Shown one piece after another: positions 1 to 6,397 of a stretch of 8,027 nt of DNA. The stretch is taken from assembly GCA_040905025.1 (NCBI GenBank), contig JBBDSJ010000044.1, positions 1-8,027 of the forward strand, given 5' to 3'. The notes under the pieces are model-generated. The model was not told the origin of the DNA. It saw only the letters and a list, made by a program, of their open reading frames with translations, and ran no database searches. Numbering within the stretch: the stretch's first letter is position 1; the number at the start of each line of letters is the position of its first letter. The stretch comes from JBBDSJ01 sp040905025. GTDB lineage: Bacteria; Pseudomonadota; Gammaproteobacteria; Methylohalomonadales; Methylohalomonadaceae. Made by a program: the position numbers and the translations under genes.

Positions 1-24
1 CCAATCGAGTTAAGGCAAGCATAG

Positions 25-200
25 GATGACACTACTTTGTCATCCCGAGCGAACGTAGCGAGTCGAGGGATCTGGCTGTTATCTGTCATAAGATTTCTCC
101 GCTTCGCGCCTTTGGCGCTGCGGTCGAAATGACATCTTTGAGTCATTGCAAGGGGTCGCAATGACCGGCATTTAAACTTCGTCATTTACTATGGAATGAC
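25..200. repeat. Mosaic of hairpins bounded by GTCAT/ATGAC arms
   Basis: Four inverted repeats share nearly the same arms: GATGAC 25-30 with GTCATC 39-44; AATGAC 128-133 with GTCATT 142-147; GTCATTGC 142-149 with GCAATGAC 158-165; and GTCATT 181-186 with AATGAC 195-200. The segment at 39-73 (beginning GTCATCCCGAGCG, ending GAGGGATCT) and the one at 90-134 (AAGATTTCTCCGC ... TCGAAATGACA) resemble interspersed repeats common in bacterial genomes. That resemblance is from memory and was not searched. The arrangement suggests nested insertions of small palindromic, MITE-like elements. Confidence 0.6.
90..134 (+). repeat. Interspersed repeat with internal hairpin, copy 1
   Basis: The element starts AAGATTTCTCCGC and ends TCGAAATGACA. 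Its centre folds as CCGC (99-102), GCGCC (106-110), loop TTT, GGCGC (114-118), GCGG (120-123). A shorter copy lacking this central hairpin sits in the opposite orientation at 7771-7799. The function is unknown; it is probably a dispersed non-coding repeat. Confidence 0.55.
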
Positions 201-202
201 GC

Positions 203-239
203 ACCCCCACCCCAGCCCTCCCCCTGATATGGGGAGGGT
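203..239 (+). repeat. C-rich palindromic element, copy 1
   Basis: A C-rich leader (ACCCCCACCCCAG) precedes a stem of CCCTCCCC (216-223) and GGGGAGGG (231-238) with a 7-base loop. It matches the copies near 2223 and 3230 in both leader and stem. It lies 17 bases past the ruvA stop codon. Read in the direction of ruvA, the stem is not followed by a T run, so it does not look like a standard intrinsic terminator. It resembles REP-like interspersed repeats. Confidence 0.7.
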
Positions 240-255
240 GTACTTTTGCCTGAAG

Positions 256-855
256 TTATTTAACTGATGCCTTCAACGCCGCGCGGATCAGTTCTTCACT
301 GCTCATGTTGTCCGCGGCGACGGCATGGACATACTTGCTGGCTTCCTGCGGTTTGTAGCCGAGTGCGATCAAGGCACTGATGGCGTCATTGCTGGCGTCG
401 GTTTTATCGTTGCTGGCAGTTGTGCTGCTGACCAGCGGCGTAGTGGTTTCCCAGTCTTTGAGCCGATCGCGCATTTCAATAATCAAACGCTCGGCGGTTT
501 TCTTGCCGACGCCGGGAATGTGTGTGAGCTGGGCAATATTGCCATCATGAATGACGCGGACAAAGTCATCGCTTTCAACGCTGGAGAGGATTGCCAGTGC
601 CAGCCGTGCGCCGACACCGTTAACTTTTAATAATGTACGAAACAACAAGCGTTCGCGCTCACTGCCAAACGCAAACAGCAAATGCGCATCTTCGCGGACA
701 ACGAGATGCGTATGCAGCGTGACGGTCGCGCCGATCTCCGGCAGTGTGTAGAACGTCGTCATCGGCGCTTCAAGTTCGTAGGCAATGCCGCCGACATCCA
801 CCAGTAATTGTGGCGGTTGCTTTTCCAGTAATGTACCGCTTATGCGTCCGATCAT
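256..855 (-). CDS. ruvA: Holliday junction branch migration protein RuvA
   Basis: RuvA binds four-way DNA junctions as a tetramer and loads the RuvB motor for branch migration during recombinational repair. The 199-residue product is close to the usual length (about 203 in E. coli). It starts MIGRISGTL, the typical RuvA beginning of the OB-fold domain (about 1-62). The acidic pin pair is present as E55-D56 in the segment VVREDAHLLF. Two helix-hairpin-helix motifs follow, around NGVGARLAL (79-87) and IPGVGKKTAERL (113-124). After a Ser/Thr-rich linker (about 138-156), the C-terminal RuvB-interacting domain covers about 157-199. The ATG is preceded by GAGAG about eight bases upstream. It lies 12 bases after ruvC, surely in the same transcript. 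The oddity is that ruvB does not follow within the remaining 255 bases. Confidence 0.97.
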   Translation of the reverse strand: MIGRISGTLLEKQPPQLLVDVGGIAYELEAPMTTFYTLPEIGATVTLHTHLVVREDAHLLFAFGSERERLLFRTLLKVNGVGARLALAILSSVESDDFVRVIHDGNIAQLTHIPGVGKKTAERLIIEMRDRLKDWETTTPLVSSTTASNDKTDASNDAISALIALGYKPQEASKYVHAVAADNMSSEELIRAALKASVK

Positions 856-867
856 GGCGTGTGCTCT

Positions 868-1392
868 CTAGGATATGCGACCGGCGCGGGCTGACTTGGT
901 GCCGGGGATTTGTTGCAGGCTGCTGCGGGTGTGGGCATGACAGACCGCCACGGCGAGCGCATCGGCGGCATCGGCCACCGGCGCTTCGCGCAGGTTCAAT
1001 AACACTTTCACCATATGCTGTATCTGCGGTTTGGCGGCATGGCCGCGACCGACCAGCGCCTGCTTGATCTGGTTGGCGCTGTATTCATGGATGCTGCGAT
1101 CCGCGACGGCACAGGCGGCGATGGCGACACCGCGTGCCTGGCCGAGTTTTAATGCTGAATCCGGGTTGCGATGCATGAAGACTTTTTCTATCGCGACTTC
1201 ATGCGGGATATGTTCGGCCAGCAGTTCGCTCAGTTCAGTGAATATGCGCCGGAGTTTATCGGCCTGTTCGGTTTCGTCCAGTACCAGCGTGCCATGCGCC
1301 ACATGGATCAAGCGGTTGCCTTCGCTGTCGATAATGCCATAACCGGTAACACGCGAACCGGGGTCGATGCCGAGTATGCGGGTTACCGGCAT
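868..1392 (-). CDS. ruvC: Crossover junction endodeoxyribonuclease RuvC
   Basis: RuvC is the dimeric, metal-dependent resolvase that nicks Holliday junctions symmetrically, working with RuvAB. The 174-residue product matches the normal family length (173 in E. coli). The four acidic catalytic residues expected of the RNase H-like fold are visible: D10 in ILGIDPGS, E69 in VAIEKVFM, and D141 and D144 in VADAADALAVAVCH. The short C-terminal tail (about 158-174) is basic and probably disordered. The start ATG is 9 bases after the yebC stop codon and has no strong Shine-Dalgarno, so translation is probably coupled to yebC. The gene is intact and shows nothing unusual. Confidence 0.97.
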   Translation of the reverse strand: MPVTRILGIDPGSRVTGYGIIDSEGNRLIHVAHGTLVLDETEQADKLRRIFTELSELLAEHIPHEVAIEKVFMHRNPDSALKLGQARGVAIAACAVADRSIHEYSANQIKQALVGRGHAAKPQIQHMVKVLLNLREAPVADAADALAVAVCHAHTRSSLQQIPGTKSARAGRIS

Positions 1393-1401
1393 GCCGGACG
1401 A

Positions 1402-2148
1402 TTACGCGAGTTCGGCCAGCACGTCATCGGGAATATCGGCGTTGGAATAGACATTCTGCGTGTCATCCAGATCATCGAGCATATCGAGCAGCTTTAACAT
1501 GTTCTCGGCACTGGCGCGATCCACACTGACATCGGTGGCCGCGCGCATGGTGACTTCGGCGGATTCCGGTGTGAAACCGGCCGCAAGAAGCTTGTCTTTG
1601 ACTTCAACAAAGTTATCCGGATCAGCAAGCACATCAATGGAGCCGTCTTTATAAGTGATAATGTCTTCAGCGCCGGCTTCGAGTGCGGCTTCCATCAGCG
1701 TATCTTCATCCACACCGGCCGCAAAACTGATGACGCCGGTTTTACTGAACAGATAGGCGACTGATCCATCCGTGCCAAGATTGCCGCCGCATTTGCTGAA
1801 GGCATGCCGGACTTCGGCAACGGTACGATTGCGGTTGTCAGTCATGCAATCGACCATCACCGCAACCCCACCGGGGCCATAGCCCTCATAGCGGACTTCT
1901 TCGACCTGATCGGCGCCATCTTCACCGGCGCCACGTTTGATGGCACGTTCGACGGTGTCTTTGGGCATGTTGTTGCCGTAGGCATTATCAACCGCAGCAC
2001 GCAGGCGTGCGTTCATTGCCGGGTCGCCGCCACCCATGCGTGCGGCAACGGTGATTTCACGGATCAGTTTGGTAAACAGTTTGCCGCGCTTGGCGTCTTG
2101 TTTGCCCTTGCGGTGTTGAATGTTTGCCCATTTACTATGGCCGGCCAT
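1402..2148 (-). CDS. yebC: YebC/TACO1 family protein (translation factor or regulator)
   Basis: The product is a YebC/TACO1 family protein of 248 residues, the usual length. It begins MAGHSKWANIQHRKGKQDA, the family signature, and carries GGGDPAMNARLR, the NNMPKDTVERAIKRG segment and YEGYGPGGVAVMVD. Homologues were long annotated as transcriptional regulators (PmpR in Pseudomonas). Mitochondrial TACO1 and, more recently, bacterial YebC are linked to translation through difficult stretches such as polyproline. I therefore call the family with confidence, but the molecular role only tentatively. The ATG has a weak purine-rich site (GAGAAAG) six bases upstream. It heads the yebC-ruvC-ruvA group, and the upstream spacer is AT-rich enough for a promoter. 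Confidence 0.95.
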   Translation of the reverse strand: MAGHSKWANIQHRKGKQDAKRGKLFTKLIREITVAARMGGGDPAMNARLRAAVDNAYGNNMPKDTVERAIKRGAGEDGADQVEEVRYEGYGPGGVAVMVDCMTDNRNRTVAEVRHAFSKCGGNLGTDGSVAYLFSKTGVISFAAGVDEDTLMEAALEAGAEDIITYKDGSIDVLADPDNFVEVKDKLLAAGFTPESAEVTMRAATDVSVDRASAENMLKLLDMLDDLDDTQNVYSNADIPDDVLAELA

Positions 2149-2183
2149 GATGACTTTCTCAAGATGTTCAAATTAATTGGGGT

Positions 2184-2220
2184 GTAAGCTTTAATAAAAG
2201 GCTATTTGTTAAAACAAAAA
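2184..2220 (-). promoter_or_regulatory. AT-rich segment, possible promoter for yebC-ruvC-ruvA
   Basis: Read on the minus strand, the segment contains TTGTTT followed after 15 bases by TATTAA, about 40 bases before the yebC ATG. The spacing is shorter than the sigma70 optimum and the hexamers are imperfect. The case rests mostly on position and AT-richness. It would let yebC-ruvC-ruvA be transcribed independently of the upstream hydrolase gene. Confidence 0.25.
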
Positions 2221-2222
2221 TC

Positions 2223-2260
2223 TACCCCCACCCTAACCCTCCCCCTGGAAGGGGGAGGGA
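2223..2260 (+). repeat. C-rich palindromic element, copy 2
   Basis: The leader TACCCCCACCCTAA is followed by a nine-pair perfect stem, CCCTCCCCC (2237-2245) and GGGGGAGGG (2251-2259), with loop TGGAA. Stem and loop are identical to copy 3. The orientation is the same as in the other copies. Confidence 0.75.
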
Positions 2261-2285
2261 ATTTATTGTTGTAACCCTTTCGAGT

Positions 2286-2355
2286 AAGTTTGACGATTAT
2301 TTTAAGTTTGACGATTATTTCGAGGAAGCTCGCAATTAGAGGAAGCTCGCAATTA
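2286..2355. repeat. Two back-to-back tandem duplications of 17-18 bases
   Basis: AAGTTTGACGATTATTT occurs at 2286-2302 and again at 2304-2320 (period 18). It is immediately followed by GAGGAAGCTCGCAATTA at 2322-2338 and 2339-2355 (period 17). Both duplications are exact. The second unit contains a small hairpin, CGAG-GAAG-CTCG, at 2321-2332. Two unrelated exact duplications side by side suggest recent replication slippage. Confidence 0.85.
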
Positions 2356-2484
2356 AGGAATCTTTGATTTATTACGTTCCTTGGTTTCGTAGCCGGCACA
2401 TCCATGCGCCACTGCCCGGAGATTCCTACAGTACATGAATTCTCAAAGCATCCTGAATCGTGAAACAGATTCTAGCATGTAGCG

Positions 2485-3108
2485 TTAATGCCGGAACCGG
2501 CCGTCACGCAAAAACACGGCAGTCTGCTCGGCGGCCGCGGCTGAAAACAACAGGCCGGTATGTGTGGCGGTGACGGTGACATGATCGGTCATGCCGGGAC
2601 ATTCGGTTTCTGCCACCGCTACGGTACCGTCGTTCGGTTTCGCCAGGCCGGGTATCAGCCGGCCAAAGCCGATGGGCAGATTACCGGCAATCGAACCGAG
2701 CGCATGCGAGCCGTTCCAGCTTGGCGCGCCACCGATCAAACCCTGTTCAATGCTCATGCCAAGCAGCGGTAACAACGCGGCGCGGTAAAGCAGTTGGGCG
2801 GTATGACTCGGTTTGTGCGGTGTGCCGAGGGTAACAATGCGGCCGGGACGGTGTTGCGGAAAACTGTCAAACAGATGCCGAATGACCAGACCGCCAAGGC
2901 TGTGACCAACGAAGTGTACGACCGGCGCGTCAAGCGTCTCGGTAAATTTTGCAAGTTGGGCCGCGTTTTCACGTGGTGCGCGCCGCAGGCTCGGATAACT
3001 GTAGCGCTGCACCTGGAAGTCGCGCCGCTGGAGTCGCTTTTGCAACAACAGCATGTCGATACCGGGCATCCATAGTCCATGCACGAGTACCACGGTTTCG
3101 CGGCTCAT
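2485..3108 (-). CDS. Alpha/beta-fold hydrolase (lipase/esterase-like), substrate unknown
   Basis: The 207-residue product is a compact alpha/beta hydrolase. Its N-terminus has the first core strand and oxyanion motif VVLVHGLW (6-13). The nucleophile elbow is GHSLGG, with S70 as the likely catalytic serine. The probable acid is D160 in KPNDGTVAV and the probable base is H183 in ATHTGLLF, which completes a plausible Ser-Asp-His triad. LGTPHKPS (94-101) is typical of lipase-like and PGAP1-like members. No signal peptide or membrane segment is evident, so it is probably cytoplasmic. The lid region is short. The ATG is preceded by AGGA about ten bases upstream. It is isolated by repeat-rich spacers of 336 and 353 bases and sits between aspS-nadA and yebC, an uncommon place. 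The substrate cannot be read from the sequence. Confidence 0.88.
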   Translation of the reverse strand: MSRETVVLVHGLWMPGIDMLLLQKRLQRRDFQVQRYSYPSLRRAPRENAAQLAKFTETLDAPVVHFVGHSLGGLVIRHLFDSFPQHRPGRIVTLGTPHKPSHTAQLLYRAALLPLLGMSIEQGLIGGAPSWNGSHALGSIAGNLPIGFGRLIPGLAKPNDGTVAVAETECPGMTDHVTVTATHTGLLFSAAAAEQTAVFLRDGRFRH

Positions 3109-3162
3109 CGGGTCGTCATCCTGTTGTGATTTGAGTTATTACACGTGGTTTCAAAATTCATT

Positions 3163-3185
3163 CCCCTTCCCCTCGCGGGAGGGGG
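3163..3185 (+). repeat. C-rich palindrome, diverged copy
   Basis: CCCCTTCCC (3163-3171) pairs with GGGAGGGGG (3177-3185) through nine positions, one of them a T-G wobble, around loop CTCGC. The stem composition resembles the other C-rich elements, but the C-rich leader is missing. Relatedness is therefore likely but not certain. Confidence 0.5.
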
Positions 3186-3229
3186 CGAAAACTTTTAATC
3201 AAGAACCCGGCAGTTTACAGAAATAAGAC

Positions 3230-3266
3230 ACCCCCACCCTAGCCCTCCCCCTGGAAGGGGGAGGGT
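3230..3266 (+). repeat. C-rich palindromic element, copy 3
   Basis: The leader CACCCCCACCCTAG is followed by stem CCCTCCCCC (3243-3251) and GGGGGAGGG (3257-3265) with loop TGGAA, the same stem and loop as copy 2. The plus strand continues into TCATTATTTTTT, which looks terminator-like. No plus-strand gene precedes it, so it is more likely a dispersed repeat than a functional terminator. Confidence 0.75.
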
Positions 3267-3271
3267 CATTA

Positions 3272-3387
3272 TTTTTTGACTGCCTCCGGCTTTTTAAGGC
3301 TGCTCTGGATTTTTAAGGCTGCTCTGGATTTTTAAGGCTGCTCTGGATTTTTGAGGCTGCCTCCGGATTTTTGAGGCCGCCGCCGGA
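3272..3387. repeat. Minisatellite of about six 19/20-base units
   Basis: Three identical 19-base units, TTTTTAAGGCTGCTCTGGA, run at 3291-3309, 3310-3328 and 3329-3347. Two 20-base variants follow at 3348-3367 (with GAGGCTGCCTCCGGA) and 3368-3387 (with GAGGCCGCCGCCGGA). A degenerate unit precedes them at 3272-3290. The central units are identical and the edge units diverge, as expected from slippage expansion in the middle. The 19-base period breaks any reading frame, so the array is not coding. Confidence 0.9.
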
Positions 3388-3461
3388 ATTTTAAATCACT
3401 TCCAGCAAATGGCGGCTGTTTCATACTTGGTGCGCCAGCGACGATGGCCACCCGATTCACA

Positions 3462-4541
3462 TCAGGCGTCGTTATTTCCCATAACCGGTTTGCCCTGCGC
3501 GGCCGTGAAATCAAGTAACCGTTGAATCGGCATAACAGCGCGTTCAATAATCGCCGGGTCAACATGAATCTCGCCTTCACCGGTTTCGAGCGCATGCGCG
3601 AGTCCGGTTAGACTGTTCATCGCCATCCACGGACAATGCGCGCAGCTTTTACAGGTGGCACTCTTGCCGGCCGTTGGTGCTTCAATCAGTTGCTTGTCCG
3701 GCGCGGCCTGTTGCATTTTGTAGAAAATGCCGCCGTCAGTGGCGACAATAAATTCCGGCGCGTCGAGTTCCTTGACAGCCTTGATCAATATCGAAGTTGA
3801 ACCGACAACATCGGCATGTTCGATCACGCTCGCCGGTGATTCCGGATGCACCAGTACTTTCGCCTGCGGATGCTGGGCTTTCAGTTCGGCAAGTTCCTTG
3901 CCCTTGAACTCTTCATGCACAATACATGAGCCTTGCCACAGCAGCATGTCGGCACCGGTTTGTTTTTGTACATACTCGCCAAGATAGCGATCCGGCGCCC
4001 AGAGAATTTTTTTACCCTGCGCTTGCAGGTGATTGACAACATCCAGCGCACTGCCGGAGGTGACCATCCAGTCGGCACGTGCTTTCACGGCGGCACTGGT
4101 ATTGGCATACACAACGACAGTGCGATCCGGATGCTGATCACAGAATTTTGCGAACTCGTCCGGTGGACAGCCAATATCGAGTGAACAGGTCGCCTCGAGG
4201 GTTGGCATCAACACGCGTTTTTCCGGATTCAGAATCTTTGCGGTTTCACCCATGAAGCGCACGCCGCAGACCACCAGGGTCTGTGCCGACGCCTCATGAC
4301 CAAAACGTGCCATATCGAGCGAATCGGAGACATAACCGCCGGTCTCGTCGGCCAGTAGCTGCAAATCCGGAGCGGTGTAGTAATGCGCGACGATCACCGC
4401 ATTTTTTTCCCGCAGCAGGGTTTTTATGCGCGCGCGCAGGGCGTCGCGCTCGTCGTCTTGTAAAGACTCACTTACCGTGGGCGGCACCTGTTCCGGCGGC
4501 AGGCGCCAGTCTTTCAGCTCAACTGTAGTAGTTGTATTCAT
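3462..4541 (-). CDS. nadA: Quinolinate synthase NadA
   Basis: NadA condenses iminoaspartate (made by NadB from L-aspartate) with dihydroxyacetone phosphate to form quinolinate, the first pyridine ring compound in de novo NAD synthesis. The product is 359 residues, close to E. coli NadA (347). Strong signatures include AVIVAHYYTAPDLQ (48-61), GVRFMGETAKIL (93-104), VVVYANTSAAVKARADW (142-158) and VHPESP (231-236). The three expected [4Fe-4S] cysteine ligands match C119 (ATCSLDIG), C206 (WQGSCIVHEEF) and C303 in the C-X2-C-X2-C motif C297/C300/C303. The frame is open further upstream to 4652, but that part overlaps aspS and has no family resemblance. I therefore chose the ATG at 4541, although it lacks a clear Shine-Dalgarno. 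It starts 40 bases after aspS, so the two are probably cotranscribed. Confidence 0.96.
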   Translation of the reverse strand: MNTTTTVELKDWRLPPEQVPPTVSESLQDDERDALRARIKTLLREKNAVIVAHYYTAPDLQLLADETGGYVSDSLDMARFGHEASAQTLVVCGVRFMGETAKILNPEKRVLMPTLEATCSLDIGCPPDEFAKFCDQHPDRTVVVYANTSAAVKARADWMVTSGSALDVVNHLQAQGKKILWAPDRYLGEYVQKQTGADMLLWQGSCIVHEEFKGKELAELKAQHPQAKVLVHPESPASVIEHADVVGSTSILIKAVKELDAPEFIVATDGGIFYKMQQAAPDKQLIEAPTAGKSATCKSCAHCPWMAMNSLTGLAHALETGEGEIHVDPAIIERAVMPIQRLLDFTAAQGKPVMGNNDA

Positions 4542-4581
4542 ATTATATTGGACTGTCGCCGGGCAACCGGGTTCGTGCCGG

Positions 4582-6363
4582 TCAGCTGTCGGCCTTGGCC
4601 GGTTTTGCCAGCCGGATACCCAGGTCCTGCAATTGTTTCGGTTCCGCGGCACTCGGTGCCCGGGTCAGCAGGCAACTGGCGGTTTGCGTTTTCGGGAACG
4701 CAATCACTTCGCGGATTGATTCGGCGCCGGTCATGATCATCACCAGTCGATCAAGACCAAATGCAACACCGCCGTGTGGCGGCGCGCCGTATTCCAGCGC
4801 CTCGATCAAAAAGCCAAACTGTTCGCGCGCCCTGGCTTCATCAATCCCGAGCACATTGAGCGCCGCGAATTGCAGCGCCGGATCGTGAATACGCACCGAA
4901 CCGCCGCCGATTTCATTACCATTGAGCACTATGTCGTAGGCGCGTGCAAGCTGTTCGCCGGGTTGTTGTTGCAGCGCCTGTATGTCGCTGGTGACCGGCG
5001 CGGTAAACGGATGATTAACGGCATACCAGCGCTTTTCCTTGTCGTCATATTCAAACAGCGGGAAGTCGACAATCCACAGCGGTGCCCAGTCGCCCTGCAG
5101 CAGTTCGCGATCCACCGCGAGTTTCTGGCGCAACGCGCCAAGACTGTCATTGACGATCTTGGTCTTGTCGGCACCGAAGAACACCAGGTCACCGTCCTCG
5201 GCACCGGTACGTTCAAGAATCGCACTGACCACGTCATCCGGCAGGAATTTCAGGATCGGTGATTGCAGGCCTGCAACGCCTTTCGCGATGTCATTGACCT
5301 TGATGTAGGCCAGACCTCTGGCACCATAGCGACCGACAAACGCGGTGTAATCATCGATCTCCTTGCGTGTCAGCGTATTGCCGTTCGGCAGGCGCAGGGC
5401 CGCGACGCGGCTGTTGGCATTTTTGGCCGGTTCGGCAAACACCTTGAATTCAACGCCCGTCATTAAATCACCGACTTCGATCAACTCCAGCGGATTGCGC
5501 AAGTCCGGCCGGTCACTGCCGTAACGTTGCATCGCGTTGCTATAACTCATGCGCGGAAACGGATCCGGCAGATCAACATTCAGCACATCTTTAAACAACT
5601 TGCGCATCATGTCTTCCATGATCGCGGTGATACCGTTTTCATCCAGGAACGAGGTTTCGATATCCAGCTGGGTAAATTCTGGTTGCCGATCGGCGCGCAG
5701 ATCTTCATCACGGAAACACCGCGCGACCTGGTAATAGCGATGCATGCCGCCGATCATTAATAATTGCTTGAACAACTGCGGTGATTGCGGCAACGCAAAG
5801 AACTCGCCCTGGTGTACCCGGCTTGGCACCAGATAGTCGCGTGCGCCTTCCGGTGTTGCGCGCGTCAGAATGGGTGTTTCGATTTCGGTGAATTCATGCT
5901 CATCGAGATAACCGCGCAATGCCTTCACTACTTGTGCGCGCAGACGCAGGTTGCGTTGCATTAACGGCCGGCGCAGATCGACATAACGATAACGCAGCCG
6001 CACGTCTTCCTGTACACGTTCATCATCAAGCTGGAATGGCGGTGTCAGTGACTTGTTCAACACTTCGATGTCATACCCCAGCACTTCGATTTCACCGGTC
6101 GGCAGATCCTTGTTGACTGTGCCTTCCGGGCGATGGCGGACGCGGCCATGAATCTTCAGGACATATTCGTTACGTACTGAATCGGCGGTTTTGAAAGCCG
6201 CGTCGCGATCCGGGTCAAACACGATCTGGGCGATGCCGGAATGGTCGCGTAAATCAATGAAGATGACGCCACCGTGGTCACGCCGGCGCTGTACCCAGCC
6301 ACAGAGTGTGACTTCCTGATCGATAAGGCTGGCGTTTAGCACGCCGCAGTTATGTGTACGCAT
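4582..6363 (-). CDS. aspS: Aspartyl-tRNA synthetase AspRS, probably non-discriminating
   Basis: AspRS attaches aspartate to tRNA in the cytoplasm. The 593-residue product matches the bacterial type (590 in E. coli). It has the N-terminal OB-fold anticodon-binding domain (about 1-110), class II motif 1 (about 150-175, with ATPEGARDYLVPSR after it), motif 2 FRDEDLRADRQPEFTQ (217-232), the bacterial insertion domain (about 290-420) and motif 3 GLDR (536-539). The anticodon domain reads RRRDHGG, with H30, where E. coli has Leu, and PEG with G81. From memory, this His/Gly pair marks Pseudomonas-type non-discriminating enzymes that also charge tRNA(Asn). The frame is open to 6423, but homology starts at MRTHNCGVLN, so I chose the ATG at 6363, preceded by AAAGAG at good spacing. 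The gap after DUF502 is 86 bases. Confidence 0.97.
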   Translation of the reverse strand: MRTHNCGVLNASLIDQEVTLCGWVQRRRDHGGVIFIDLRDHSGIAQIVFDPDRDAAFKTADSVRNEYVLKIHGRVRHRPEGTVNKDLPTGEIEVLGYDIEVLNKSLTPPFQLDDERVQEDVRLRYRYVDLRRPLMQRNLRLRAQVVKALRGYLDEHEFTEIETPILTRATPEGARDYLVPSRVHQGEFFALPQSPQLFKQLLMIGGMHRYYQVARCFRDEDLRADRQPEFTQLDIETSFLDENGITAIMEDMMRKLFKDVLNVDLPDPFPRMSYSNAMQRYGSDRPDLRNPLELIEVGDLMTGVEFKVFAEPAKNANSRVAALRLPNGNTLTRKEIDDYTAFVGRYGARGLAYIKVNDIAKGVAGLQSPILKFLPDDVVSAILERTGAEDGDLVFFGADKTKIVNDSLGALRQKLAVDRELLQGDWAPLWIVDFPLFEYDDKEKRWYAVNHPFTAPVTSDIQALQQQPGEQLARAYDIVLNGNEIGGGSVRIHDPALQFAALNVLGIDEARAREQFGFLIEALEYGAPPHGGVAFGLDRLVMIMTGAESIREVIAFPKTQTASCLLTRAPSAAEPKQLQDLGIRLAKPAKADS

Positions 6364-6397
6364 AGAACTCTTTAATCGGGTTTTCGGTTGGAAAGCT

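Larger units (their letters stand above)
1..255. other. Non-coding repeat-rich region downstream of ruvA
   Basis: No gene is supported between the window edge and the ruvA stop codon. The stretch is a patchwork of short inverted repeats whose arms are mostly GTCATT and AATGAC, followed by one copy of the C-rich palindromic element. ruvB usually follows ruvA closely in gammaproteobacteria, but no RuvB coding sequence is seen on the minus strand here. If ruvB is linked, it starts beyond the window edge. Confidence 0.8.
2149..2484. other. Spacer between the hydrolase gene and yebC
   Basis: I see no supported gene in this 336-base stretch. A 67-codon minus-strand open frame (2405-2202) runs through it. 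It has no family resemblance, and its C-terminal half is made of the tandem repeats and the palindrome, so I do not call it. The spacer holds an AT-rich segment just upstream of yebC, one C-rich palindromic element (about 2223-2260) and two adjacent tandem duplications (2286-2355). At 2360-2484 I recognise nothing. Confidence 0.75.
3109..3461. other. Spacer between nadA and the hydrolase gene
   Basis: No gene is supported in this 353-base stretch. It contains, from the hydrolase side, a diverged C-rich palindrome (3163-3185), a good copy of the C-rich element (about 3230-3266) and a 19/20-base minisatellite (3272-3387). A short unremarkable stretch leads up to the nadA stop codon. Any promoter for the hydrolase gene would have to lie here, but I could not identify a convincing one. 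Confidence 0.75.

Noticed and set aside
2202..2405. A 67-codon minus-strand open frame between the hydrolase and yebC genes
   Set aside because: Much of it translates the tandem duplications and the C-rich palindrome, it resembles no family I know, and it has no convincing start signal.
3243..3280. Plus-strand intrinsic terminator (strong stem followed by TCATTATTTTTT)
   Set aside because: No plus-strand gene lies upstream, and the same stem occurs elsewhere in the window without a T run, so it is better explained as a repeat.
3272..3387. CRISPR-like array or coding repeat downstream of nadA
   Set aside because: The units are directly adjacent with no spacers, and the 19-base period breaks every frame, so it is a minisatellite.
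3332..3595. An 87-codon minus-strand open frame overlapping the nadA 3' end
   Set aside because: Most of it is out of frame over nadA, and its end runs into the minisatellite, so it is a chance frame.
4542..4652. N-terminal extension of NadA from the in-frame ATG at 4652
   Set aside because: It would overlap the aspS 3' end by 71 bases, and its residues do not resemble NadA. The ATG at 4541 gives the usual length.
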